From the NCBI GenBank assembly GCA_016617855.1, contig JAECUM010013004.1, forward strand, positions 1-64,000: a DNA stretch of 64,000 nt, given 5' to 3'. The stretch is from Megalonaias nervosa (Eukaryota; Mollusca; Bivalvia; Unionida; Unionidae). The notes under the pieces were generated by a model. It saw nothing but the letters and a program-made list of their open reading frames with translations, made no database searches and was not told where the DNA came from. A program made the position numbers and the translations under genes. Positions 21,501-34,565 of the stretch are shown piece by piece (the first letter of the stretch is position 1; each line of letters opens with the position of its first letter).

Positions 21501-24500
21501 CAACACCACTTCAGAAAGTCCCACAACATGACGCAAAGGTCTGGGGACTGGAGTCATCCATGTTGGAGATTAATGACCGTTGTTACGATTCGGTTCCTCC
21601 ATGTCGTTTGAGATAAGTCACTACTGTAGAGTTGTCATACAGAATGAGAACTCCCATGCCAAGCAAATATTCCTGCCACAGGTAAAGGACTTTCACAATG
21701 GCAGTCCTCTGCAGAATTATTGATACAAGACGTCATTCCTGGGGACAGCATGCACCACTGGGTTCCCAAAAGGTTGGTAGTAAGTTGGTTCCCCAGCCTT
21801 CCATACTTGCATCGGTACAGACTATAATCTCGAGCAGGTGGACGTGTAGATATATACCCACCATGAGCCAAGTTAGGTTGCTCCCAGTTCCGCAGATGGG
21901 TGTCAGTGGTGGGAGGATTATCTAGTTGGCAAACTTGAGAACTCATTCACGCAGATGAAACAGTAGCAGTGCAGAAGGCAACCTAGGACCATGATTACTG
22001 CCACTTTGAGCAAGCCTAGTAGGCAAAGGGATTCCCGTGTGGATAGAATTTCCTCGAAAGTAAGGTGATATCATGGGGGTGCTATCATGGGTTGTTTCAA
22101 TGCCCAATCCTGAGGGAGACCAAATATGTTGCCTGTGTATTAAACTCCATGCCTAGGTGAGATTTTACTAGGTCAGATTTTTCCATGTTGATGAGAAGTC
22201 CAGATTGGAAACAAGGTATGCGGAAAAAAATACTGACTTTCAATGGGTGGAGCTTTGATATGACAGCTTTCAGAGGTTCATGACTGACCCTTGGGTCCAT
22301 TTATTGCTTTCCCATACTATCCCTATATCAGCGCTGTGGTTGTGGAGTGATGGAAATATGTCTCCTTGATTGCTTGTTCATGGATGTCATCCATCAGGAT
22401 TTTAAACAGAAGGTAGAGGATAAAGGCTGTACTCTTAGCTTGGCCGTATAGTGATCATTGAGGTAAGTGCAAGTAAGGGGCACTGAGTTGCTTTCCACCA
22501 TTTGGACTGTGGTTATGGCATTGGCCAAAATTTGTTGACCTGCTCCGCTCAGTACTCAGACCATTCCTGAGACTGACTTCCATGCATGCCCCGAGGTAAT
22601 AGGAGTGGGAGAAGATGAGCTATTTTCCGTTTGATGTAAGATAGCCAGAGATAAAATAAAATCCAACAACAAAGTCACAGCAACAATATTGCTCACTGAA
22701 TGCCAAGTGTTAATAAAGACACCCAATCCATACATATGGAGTGTGGCTGTGTCATCCCCAAAGGGGCAAAATCATTGTCAACTGCTGGGGTTTTGAAGAA
22801 AAGACGGGGTGGGGTGGGGCAAAGGTAGAGCCGCAAACAAACTGATGATGAAGACAGGTCAGAAGGTCTGCAACTCTCCCAGACTGCGGGAGTAATTGAG
22901 GTCAGACTCTTCCGTTCTGTCATATGATCAACATATGTTGGAGCACTTGGCCAGGTTGTTGATGGAGTGGGAGGAGGAGAACAAACTCTGGGGGCGGAAA
23001 ACATCCTCAACTGAGGCTCAGAAGGCTAAACCTTCACATGCCATTGAATAGTGTAGAAGAGATGACAGTACTGGAGAACAAGCAACATCATCTTGGTAGT
23101 TTCAGACGAGGTTAAGGTCCCCTGTAACACTTGAGACCGAGTTGCCGAAGAGTGACGAGGTCTGTCGCTCACTAAACTCCTAGAATGCCATGAATTAGAA
23201 ACTATGACTTCAAGACAGTGGCTGGGTAAAGAGTCTCTTCTCATGGCAGAGTGTAGAGAAATTGCGAAGTGACCTCTGTTGATGCATGAAGAACTATTTG
23301 TGACATCATGCCAAATGAGTGTCTTGAGGTGGTATGAGGGTTAGACTGGTCCATGTACATGTCTGCAGAAGCCAGGTTCAATGTCCTGGAAGCCAGGCTG
23401 TTATTCATTGAGACTGTAATAATGATGTTTGTCCCGTCATGATCTCTAGTATATGGTTTAGTCCGGCCGAAACGGAAATAAGCCATCCATGTGAAGAATA
23501 TCGTTAAGATCATAAGTTGGGACGGGTTATGGTATATTTGATCCATGTAACCTTTCAGTATATCAGTTGAATGAGAGGGCACTTGGCTGTTTATTAGCTC
23601 TGTCCCTCACTGTTCTGCAAGAAGTATCAAGTCAAACCCCAAGGAGGGAGTTCCAAAATGATGAGCCCTGTGGTGGTGACATGGGTGCCAGCTGTTACAG
23701 ATTGTGTCAATGTCCGGCGCTTCATGGCTGAAGGGTAAGTTGAATTATCTCCCTTTTCCCCATAAAGTTTCACACTGAGGAAAAGTCAGCTTGAAGATTG
23801 GTGACACCTTCTTCCTGAGCTGTGTGTTTTTTGCATTTTGCCCATAGTTCTAATCTGTAAGACAAAATAGAGAAAATGTATAAAACTGTAGCCCTGCACC
23901 TGTTTTTAGAATGCAATGTCAGTGCAGAGCTAAATCATTAAACAGGTGACCCAGAAATTGATACAGTCTAATAGGAAAAGAAGCATACTGGTCATATATA
24001 AGGACAATACCAACTGTTTATAAACCTGTGAGTCTGCACATGTGATGTTTGAATACCGTGTGGGTGCAGAGCTATACCAAATGATGGTTACCTGGAAAAA
24101 AGTAATAGCAGATCTCAATTACAATGCTACCTGTAGGGAAGGTCAAGGATCTCCTGTGCAGGTAGAATCATTGAAGCATGGTGTTCCAAGCTAAGGATAC
24201 TGTTGCAAATGAAACTAAGCTGTATATACCATAAAAAGATGGAATTATACGTATATAAGGAGTTTCTTTAGAGCATAAACACATGCACACATATAAATAA
24301 TGTAGCCCAAACCTAACTTGTTAAGTCACATAGGCTACATGCACGAGCAACAAAGTGCTAGATAAACATGACTCAGGTGTCACCTATAGAAACATGCGTG
24401 GACAGGAGGTGACTGAATAAACCATGTATAGAGTGCAGACCTGTACTTGTCCGACTAGAGCAGAAGAAATACAGAAATGTACAATAGTGTCTACATTACA

Positions 24501-25706
24501 CACATAAAATCATCATGTAAAAGGGAACTGAGGCACTGTTGCAACAATATCCATTTTGAGGTAATGCTTGCTGGGAAAAAGACCTAGAGACCACCCGTAC
24601 AAGTAAATACATTAAAGTTGGCGCCTGGACGCTATCAATGCCTTGGATAGAAACTCACCGATCTGTACCCATTTGTAATGGAATTACACATATATAGGAG
24701 TTAGATAAACGCTAGAGACTAGCACATATAAAATAAGTACAGCCTGAACTGAATGTGAAGTCGCTTAGGCTGTACGTGCAAGTACCTAATTATGTGATGA
24801 TGACAAAGTGTTAGTAACTTGTAGAGGTAGAACTTTGTCATGATAAAAAGAGAAAAAGTTGGAAATATAGAGGGAATATACTTCCCTTAGAAGTGAAAAA
24901 CTCCTCCAACTTGTAGTGGTATATCTTCCACATAGCTTCTGGCTTTGCGAGGTCTCGTGATGAGAGCGTGTTTCTTGGCACAATTGGAAGTAGTAACTGA
25001 CATGTTCTTAGACTGTGCTGCTAAGTCTTATGCATAAGGGGAGATCACTCTGCCAGACAACTTTTAGCTCCCTTTAGCTAAAAGAAGTATTTGGGAGGGT
25101 TTGATTTGCGAGGTAGTAGTAGTTCTCCTAAGGTATTATGATTGGGTAACATATTTGAAGAAGAATCATAATTGGACATGTGAAACAATTCATGACCAGT
25201 TTCTACTCACAAAATGTATGCAGTGTCAACATTTGATGTGTTCAGAGCCCATCAAAGTGTGAAGATGCTAACTAAGTTGAAAAGCAGTGGAATCACTCAT
25301 TGTTAAAGCCTGTGTCATGTTTGAACAGACTTTAAATAGTAGACTTTACAATAAATAAAAAATACAAAGGAGAATTAAAATCACATTTTCACATCTGGTA
25401 TGCTAACAAGTCATGTGGATTATCAGGGAGAAGTAAGGCATCACAGTTAAAGATCAGTATACTTTAGTGAAACATAATCCTCATCAGTCAAGCTATTCAT
25501 GCTGAATGCATAATGGTGGCTTATGCTTAAATGTGTGAAAGTTCAGAACTTGTTTCCATGGCTGTGAGACAGCTGGATTTGTTTAATTAAAAATACCTGA
25601 CAAATATTTGTGCCTACCTGAAGACTTGATTGACACAATGTTGTTTCAGTTTTGTCCAAACATTAGTGAAGTGTCAACTTGAGTACACAGCTGTAATTAG
25701 TATGTA

Positions 25707-25771
<65 letters not shown>

Positions 25772-28700
25772 TTGTGTGTTTCATTAGTAATTGTGCTTCA
25801 GTATTTTACAGTCACATTGTTCATTGGGATTAAACGTGTTGTAAAATGCATACATGCCAACCATTACACTTGTGGCATCATTACAATTTTTTTCACCAAA
25901 TTATGTCTTACACTTGCATGTGTATGGATTACTTAGGTACAATTAAAAATAAGTAAAAGCAAAGCAATAAAATGTTGTGTTTGTCATTTTTGTTACCATC
26001 TCTTTAATTCAACTCATATAAATTTGAGAATTTTCTTAAAAATATGTCTGCAGGAATAGTGTAAGAGTTTCATATATCATAAACGTACATGTACTTTCCT
26101 TATATTCTGTTTATAACAATTGTATATTACACATTTCCATGAAAACGTACTGGTTTCTTCAATTTGAAACTTTGTTTCAAAGATTCATTAGATTTAAAAG
26201 TTAATTAAGTAGTGGAACATTCTATACTTTTAAAGAAATGGGTGCCAGATGTTAAGTGAAACAAGCTTTATGGTGTGACTTGTGGATGTTATATGATTGA
26301 AAATGTTAGAGCAGATGGATCTTTTCAAACTTAACAACATGTCACATCAGAAAAAGTGACAGATCAACACCAATTTACAAACTCTATAAGGATAATATGA
26401 AAGTAATGTAACACAGTACTCATCGACCACATGATCGTCATGCTCATTGCACAATTCACAACTTCAAGTTCACAATCATTCAGCAAAAGTTACACATGTT
26501 GACTAGTTAGAGTGGGCGATGAACATAAATAATTTGTCAGTATATTCTGTGTTTATATTCTGTTCTTAATCCACATGGATTGTGCCCTTTGTTGTAAGAA
26601 TTTTGACCTACTGAAGAACCAGGTTAGAAGCAAACATAAACGTATCTCTTTCATACATTGTGCTGTAACATGGCATGTAATATATAGATTACACCTTTTT
26701 TGCCCAAATTATGCATTTGTGCCACTGATATTAGCAATAATTATGTTTATTCCTGGGGGGTGGGATATATCAGAGGAGACCTGCTTTCATAATAATTGAA
26801 TTCTTTTGACAACAGTTTCACTTGAATGAAGAATCGGCTTGAATAAGTATTAAGTCTCATTTCATAATATCATTTATTTTTATTTATTTCATTTTCACCA
26901 ATTCAGGTGAGTGAATATCTTATGCTTCCAGGTACCATGTAGAGATGTGTGCATTGAAACAATATAAAATGCTTTATCATTCTTTTATTTAAAGGTTTAA
27001 AATAAAACAAACACATGCAATAGCTAATATTTTATTACCACATTACATAAAAGAAGTTAGTTTTTTTCGAATAACCTTGTGAATCTTTAGGAATGAAACA
27101 CAATCAGGAAAGGAGGGGTTTGTTCATCATGTGTGGCTAATTTTTTTGTTAGTGCTTTAAATTCATGGTTTAGGGCAACAACAAAATCAATGTCGATTGG
27201 AACCCCATGAAAATTTGTAAAACAACTGTATATGCCTTAAGTTTGTGCCCTGATATGACAGGATTCGAGGTGTCATGTCTTTATCCAAATGCTTACAGCT
27301 AATCAACACATTCTTTTGAGTGCTTTTTATTCTTACGATGTAGTCACAATAACTTGTAGATGTGGACTATAGTTGAAATGTTTGTAGTTTGACTGGTGAA
27401 GCCAACTTTTTTTTGACCATTTTGTTTCACACCGATTGTGTATTTTGTGATAAAGCAATTTACTTATGCTCAGCATGACTGTTAGTCTGTCACATGGTTT
27501 ATTTATGGCTTTGTGCAGGTTCCTACTTCCTGCATACTGCTGATAATCAGGGATAATAAAGACAGGTTAGGTAAATAAGAGTAGATGTTAAACCAATTAA
27601 TTTAGTGTAATCTCTAATCCAGTTCTGGTTTAATATATCCAGCAGTCATTTTAATGTTGATTATATATGGATATTCAATATAGCATGTGTTCTCCCCCAT
27701 ACTTTCAGCCTCAGAAGATGGTTCCATTTATTGCCTCATTTCCACAGAGACTCTCATAATCAGGTAAAGACTCTATGTATTAAACTTAATTCATCTTGTT
27801 AAAAAATTTGTTTACTAGTTTTCATTAGAATGGGTCGGCAACCTACAGCACATGTGCCACAAGTTGGCACGTCAAGAGGTTTTGAATGGCACGTCAAGAG
27901 CAGCCAAAAATCTCTATTTTAACAGTGTTACTCTCTTACTGGTGGCACACCCTCATTCATTTTGTAATTAATCTGGAAAAAAGTGGCACACTATGTAAAA
28001 TAAGTTGCCAACCCCTGCATTAGAATATGCAGTTTCATTATCATTAGCTTAAACCATTATTTTATTGGTGCCAGATTAAACAATATTATAATATCCCACT
28101 AATAAGACCACCCAAAGGATTTGAGAAAGTCATCTTATTACCAGGGGGTCTTAGTAATAAGGTAAAGTTTATTTTAAAGGAAAGATTCAATTCTTTAAAT
28201 TTTCTTTAGCATGATGGTCATAAAACTATAGTGCTATTTTGGTGGACTTTATATGTATATAATAAAGTCTCAGTAATTTGATGCAGACATTGCCAGTTAA
28301 ATGTGGGATCATCCCAATAAAGTTAATTTAGTTTGGTAGGATCATCAATATACATAACACTAGGTCATTTGATGCTTGAATAATTTATTAGTGCACTATG
28401 CACTTAAGAAATTTTTATCTGAATTAGTTTTGTGAGGTTTTAGGTTCGTCTTTATAACCGACAAGTGACAAAAGAGTTATCTCCCTTTGTGCTGGGAGTT
28501 CTTTTTGGACGTGTGCAGTCTCTGTATGGTTGCATTTGTTTGTATTTTGCACAGGGTTAGATTTGGAAAAAAACAACAGAATTTCCCAGGCTTTCCTTAC
28601 TGGTTGTACTGCAGTGATGTATCCAGGGTGCAGCAGTATCACAATTTTAGCGCTGATGTCCCCCAGTTTAAAAAACATCTTTGTGTCCATAATGACACAC

Positions 28701-31700
28701 TCTACCCAATAGTGTTAGTCCCTTGTTTGATCAAGAAATGTTTCAAATAAATTTCAATTCTCCAGATTCTCAAATTTCTGATAAAATATTCCTAAGTTTA
28801 CTTTTTTGGCACTCAGAAGCATCCACTTCCTTGCAACAAACTCTCTAGCTGATTTTTAACTCGAATAATTCAGCACCCTTTATCCACTGTAATTGTTCCT
28901 AGATTAACAGAATATAACAAATGAATTATTTGGTTACCTGATTTCTGGTACTGGTAATGATGCCAAATGAGCATCCAAGGACTATAACTCCCACTAATGT
29001 TTGGTTCTTTCAAAATGATGAAGCATCAATGAAGTCTCAACTTTGGAGGAAATAATGAAGCTCCACCACATGATGTAGATCCAAATGAAAAAGAATTAGA
29101 TATAGATCATAATCCAGAGCCAACTGTAAAGAAAATTTGTACTTTTACCAGATCAAAATTTACTTGGCTTGCATCATATTCTTGTACTGAATCTGGAATG
29201 TTCAGTAAGGTGTGCATTGATGCCAAGATCAAACTTTCAAACCCCTCTAGTTGTTTAAAGAAATTGTGATTTATTTCCTTGTTTTTTAAGAAAAACAAAA
29301 CAATTTCCTTAAAATAATGCCTGTCCCCTTAAAATTCTCACTGTTCCCCAAAATTGTTGGTAGGGGGACGCTTGTGTTCCCCTACTTTGAACACCTAGAT
29401 ACATCAGTGATACTGGTTATTTTAAAGACCTTGTATATATAAGGTAGTGTTAAAACTTTTAATTCCATTTTTTTTTGGTGTATGATTGATAGTTGTAATT
29501 AGGATTATAGAGTATACAGCTTGGCCTTACATCAGATATGCAACCATCTAAAAACTACTAGCTTCATTTGGTCATTTTCACTTCCTGTATTTCAGAGGTA
29601 ACTTGTGAAAAAGGTGTAGATAACTTTTTACATTTTATTTATTTGGTAATACATTCATTGCTCTTTCAGAAGCTGGTATTGTCTAGTTTGATAAAATTCA
29701 TTTTCCCTGTTTTAATAACTGCTAAAGATAGTGTACTTTTTACTAATTCAGGCTGATTTTTCGAGCACATGGGAGCAGTCATTTTAGTTAGCTGTGTGCT
29801 TAGATCGGGCACAGTTTCTGTAATTACAATATCCAAAGATTTTTCAGCCACAGTACATGAAAATAAAATAGAGGTATGCCAACATTATGTCCATTGTGCA
29901 TATGGCAAATGCAAACAACTTCACCTTACACAGGTAACCCTCGCAGAAGTTCATAGTCTCTGTAGAGCATCCCCTGGGTAAAGTACATGTAAGATCCTCT
30001 TTCAAAACTGATTCAGACCATTAAGTTCCATATTAACAGGGCCTCAGTAATGGGTTATGGTAAGTAAAATCGTTATGTTCAAGACATGGTTTAGCAACTC
30101 TTTCTCTCTTAAGGCATGTCACAATCAAGCAACATTCCCAGGAAGGGAGATGTTTTTCAAGTATTGACACAAAAATTGGATGTACACTTATTAAGGTATG
30201 AGTGGGTATTATGTAGAATTAAATAGATAGCTTGAGCATCCATATTCATGAAAGGGCATAGCACAGTAATAATCACTTGAAATGTTTCGACAGTTCAGGT
30301 TTGATTCTCGATTCCAACATGTGCAAGGGTATGTAGGCAACCATTCCAGGTCAGTGATATTTTCAGCTTTTTTTTTTTTTTACGATTCCCTCCACATAAC
30401 AGACTACAGGCCACATTATAGCAAAGTCTAAGCTGTTGAGAGAATGTTGCATTATTGTAAAGTTACCATTCAGTAGATAGTTTCATTATTTTTTATGTTG
30501 TAGTATAATATGAATACATACTGGTACAGCTCACCATCATTGTAAACTACTTTACAATGTTAACCATCTTCATTGTGACACTGTTCCAGATAGAATGTAG
30601 TACCATTAAGGACCAAAATTAAACCATTGTACTTGAATTGGTTTGTCAGATGTATGACAGTATTGGTTTGGCATTCATTTAGGATCATTGTTGTTCTCCA
30701 TGATCTTAAAAAATGTACAACAGCACTTGTAACAAAATTTACTTAACTTAATCTTGTTTTTTCTTTATTTTTCTCAATATAATTTCAGCGCATCAAATGG
30801 AACCATAAGTGCTTGGAAGTGGTCAGATGTATTAAGCAGGGTAAACCACTCTGTTGTCTAATATTATTATTTAACAGGTTATATTAACTTGCAGTTCAAG
30901 TTTGTGTTATAATATATACAGTGGCAAAGTAAAGACTGACATATTTCACTTAAAAATATTTTAATTCAAGTCCATTTTTCACTGTTCATTATCCGGGGTT
31001 GGCCTGGAATGAATAATAAACTTGCATTTTAAATCCATTGAATGTACAGACAGTCTTTCTCAAGTATCTTTTACATTATTTTATTTTAAAGCATAACTTT
31101 GAGTCGGCTAATTAATTGACATTTTTATATCAAGAAAATGGATTTAAACTAGAAAATACATTGTCAAAAATTTTAATACAAATATTTTGTGCATCTCTGT
31201 ACATGTATGAAAAGTAGTTCAACTCTTATAACCATTATGCATTACTGTAATAGTTGCAACAAAATCAAAATAAATAACATAAAAATAGGCAGGTTAGCAG
31301 AAAATTATGAAGCAGACATTGGGGATGGAGCCAGAAATATTCACAAAATGTTTATTTTTTACACAATTCAAGGTTGATTTTTTTTGGCAAGTTGCAAATG
31401 GCAATCTCTGTAGTCCAACCCCATATGCATGCTCTACTGGTGCATCATGAGAATTGTGGGCCAAGTTGTGCTGCATGGCTAAACCATCTTGACTTTTGTG
31501 AGATCAATCTACCTGATCGACATTCTACAAAAGAATCAGGTCAACCTCTTTTGTAATTAGACATGAAATATTGAAATATTGGTTTCACTGCTGCTTAGTT
31601 TTTGGATTCCTTGTCAACATGGGCAAATCTGACCTCATCCCATCCAAGCATTTTATTCATTTGGGTATCAAGTTCAGAACCCTTTTGATTGTGTCAGCTT

Positions 31701-34508
31701 TTGTCAGAAACAGCTCTTGAAATCATCTTGGTGTCATCTACCATTCATTAGTAGATTGGTCTCCTGCAAGTGACGTTTCCTCTTGTCTTGGTTGTCTTGT
31801 TCATGATACTTATCTTGGATGTCTTGTTCATGAGACCTTGGCATATATTCTATCCCAGTATTGGCTGATTTTTGACCAAATGATCAAGTTTCAAAGTATT
31901 GTCAAAGAAACATTTTATTCCCAACAATTGGTTTCTGGTCATGTAAAGTCACTGTCATTTGTGCAATGTTTTTATTAGTTTACACTGATGTTAAAAGAGA
32001 CTTGATTTCTAATAAAAGCAAGTGCTAAACATACAGTGTAGCATAAAAATAAAAATGTTAATTATTTTGTTTGTTTCATTTATATTTAATTTTGGGAGAA
32101 CAATGGGATTTTTTTTTACAGAAAACACCAAAGGATATTGGGTGAAATCTAAGACTAAATTAAGAGCAGAAAATTCCATTTAGCACCATTTTTTTTACCT
32201 CACTATATAATGAAATATTGGCACAATTTGGTGACAACTTCTAAACACTTTAGCAGATAGGATAGATAGTCTACATGCATACATACCATTGGTGGATAGA
32301 TAGATAGGTAGGTAAGTAGATCTGAAATTTTTTGTCTTTATTATGACATTACTGTTCTGATAAGCTTGATAAAACTTAGAATAATTTAAACCTTCAGGTA
32401 TCACACCTTGTTTTATTTAAAGTAATTACACATTTTTGTGACAAGTAATTAATGGTATATACATTTTATTATTTGACCAGTATATATAGTAAAATTTGTT
32501 GTAAGTTTGAAGTTACCTTATTGCTTGCATTTCGTTTACAGAAGATATTTGCTTATATCAAGAGAGTAACTGATACATTACATCAAGTTGGTGAAAATTC
32601 TTGAGTTTGTTTGCCCAAGAGATGAAATTGGTCCATTATTCACTTGCAGCAAACATATTTTCTTTTTATATTATGCTCAAACATGTTGGTTAGCTAAAGT
32701 GTACAGCAGATTTCTTATTGTAATGTCAGCTGTTCATCGCTTATGTGCCACTGTGTTTTGATTATATTCACAAAGAAAGTATGAGTACATTGTGTGATTG
32801 AAACCTGGTTCTGTGTGATAGGTTGTTATGCTTACCACTAGACCAAGCAATCGGCCACTGCGGTGGCTAAAGTGGTTAGAGCGTTGTCTCTGATTTGGGA
32901 GGTCGCAGGTTCGAACCCTGGTCAAGTCATACCAAAGACTTAAAAAAATGGTACTAACAGCTGTCCCGCTAGGTGCTCAGCATTAAGAGGTTAGTGTTAG
33001 GACTGGCCGGCCTGGTGTCATGATAATGTGACTGGGTGGGACATCATGCTACATGTCTGCGGCATGATGCCCCAGTGCTAGACATCTCTATAAACTGCCT
33101 CACTGCAAACACTGTAGCGATATGACTGAAAATTGTTAAAAGCTATGTTAAAAATCCAAAACATGCACACAAGACCAAGTAATCAACAACAATGTGGATG
33201 AAATTCTTTCATCATATTGTTTTTTATGCCTGTTGTCTGGAGTGAAAAATATTGATAATTCATTATCAGAATTATTTCTCTTCAAAAAAATAATTTATGG
33301 ACTGGCGTAGAATAAATGCCATTCATCACTTTCATGCCATGCTGATTTTGGTCCCTATTTCAGGCTGGTAAAGTGCTGTGGACTATAACAATACCTAAAA
33401 GGTAAATCAAATGAATATATATATATATATATATATATATAAAGAATACAAATCATATGGCGAATAACAGCCCTTTCAAGCGCACTGGATCCAGCAAGGG
33501 ATCACGTGTGTCGGATTGATTGAGGTAAATGCAATAAACTGACAACAAACAGTGCAAAACTAGTATCTAACTAGCCTGAGCGCTTTCGACTCTTAATGAA
33601 GGACTTGAAGGACATCCTAGTCAGGGCGAAGCTGATGCCAATCACTAGTCAAGACCACCCTAGTCAATCTGGCCCCTGTGGTGATAAAAGATGTAAAACC
33701 TGTCAACATATGATAGAGACCAGGACATTTACTAGCACAGTGACTAGAGAAAAACTAAATATACATGGTCTAAACAAAACGTGCAAAACAGAGAATGTAA
33801 TTTATCTCATCACATGTAAGATCTGTAGCCTTCAGTATGTCGGAGAAACTGAATAGCTACACAAAAGGATCAACCGTCATAGATCTGATTGGATGACAAA
33901 GAAGCTGTACAGAAGCCCGGTCGCAGAACACTTCTCCTCCCCTGGCCACACTTTCAGTGATATAACACTTATCGCAATTGCTAACAACCCCAGCTGGGGT
34001 TCCAAAACCAGGAAGGAAAAGGAATCTTACTGAATATGCCGCCTTAGAACATTGAAACCAAGCATTTTAAACCAAGAAGACTAGAAAAGACAGCCATGCA
34101 CTAGTGGAATTATCCTTTGCAGCCGACACATTTTCTTTTCAAAACTTTTCTAAATTTTCTTAGTAGCCTTCAATTACTACTATAAGAATGAAATATCCGG
34201 GATATAATTTGCTCTTACATAAATGTACACAAAGTAATAGATGTTGCTATGGCTCATGGATTTCTAGGTTAATACAGATATTTTCCAGTATCCGCAACAA
34301 GTTGATATAGGCTGGTTGAGACATAATACATTTAAAGGTTCATGTAGAAACAGCCATGTAGAGTTTTGCAAACACAACGGTTTTTGTGTTTTATTTGTTT
34401 GTTTTGTCTATGTTTTATATATGCCTTTGAAAAAGACTCATTAAGAGTCAAAAGCGCTCAGGCTAGTTAGATACTAGTTTTGCACTGTTCGTCGTCAGTT
34501 TATTGCAT

Positions 34509-34565
<57 letters not shown>

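Larger units (their letters stand above)
19890..25165 (-). mobile_element. DIRS-like tyrosine-recombinase retrotransposon, nearly full length, decayed
   Basis: Minus-strand element of about 5.3 kb. Long imperfect inverted terminal repeats of about 230 bp (about 19890-20140 and 24940-25165) enclose it. Next to the 3' repeat lies an internal complementary region (20168-20260) carrying both outer ends joined, the hallmark of DIRS-1-type elements. Decayed coding follows in minus order: gag-like sequence (about 24000-22600), the end of RT (22300-22100), RNase H (about 21860-21560) and tyrosine recombinase (about 21430-20455). No target-site duplication is seen, as expected for recombinase-mediated insertion. 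Stops and deletions, including most of RT, make it non-functional. It sits in THOC6 intron 3, antisense to the gene. Confidence 0.85.

Noticed and set aside
34430..34480. Hammerhead ribozyme in the Penelope-like terminal repeat
   Set aside because: Such ribozymes are known in Penelope-like elements, but I could not find the conserved CUGANGA...GAAA core here. Only the hairpin GACTC-ATTAA-GAGTC is clear.
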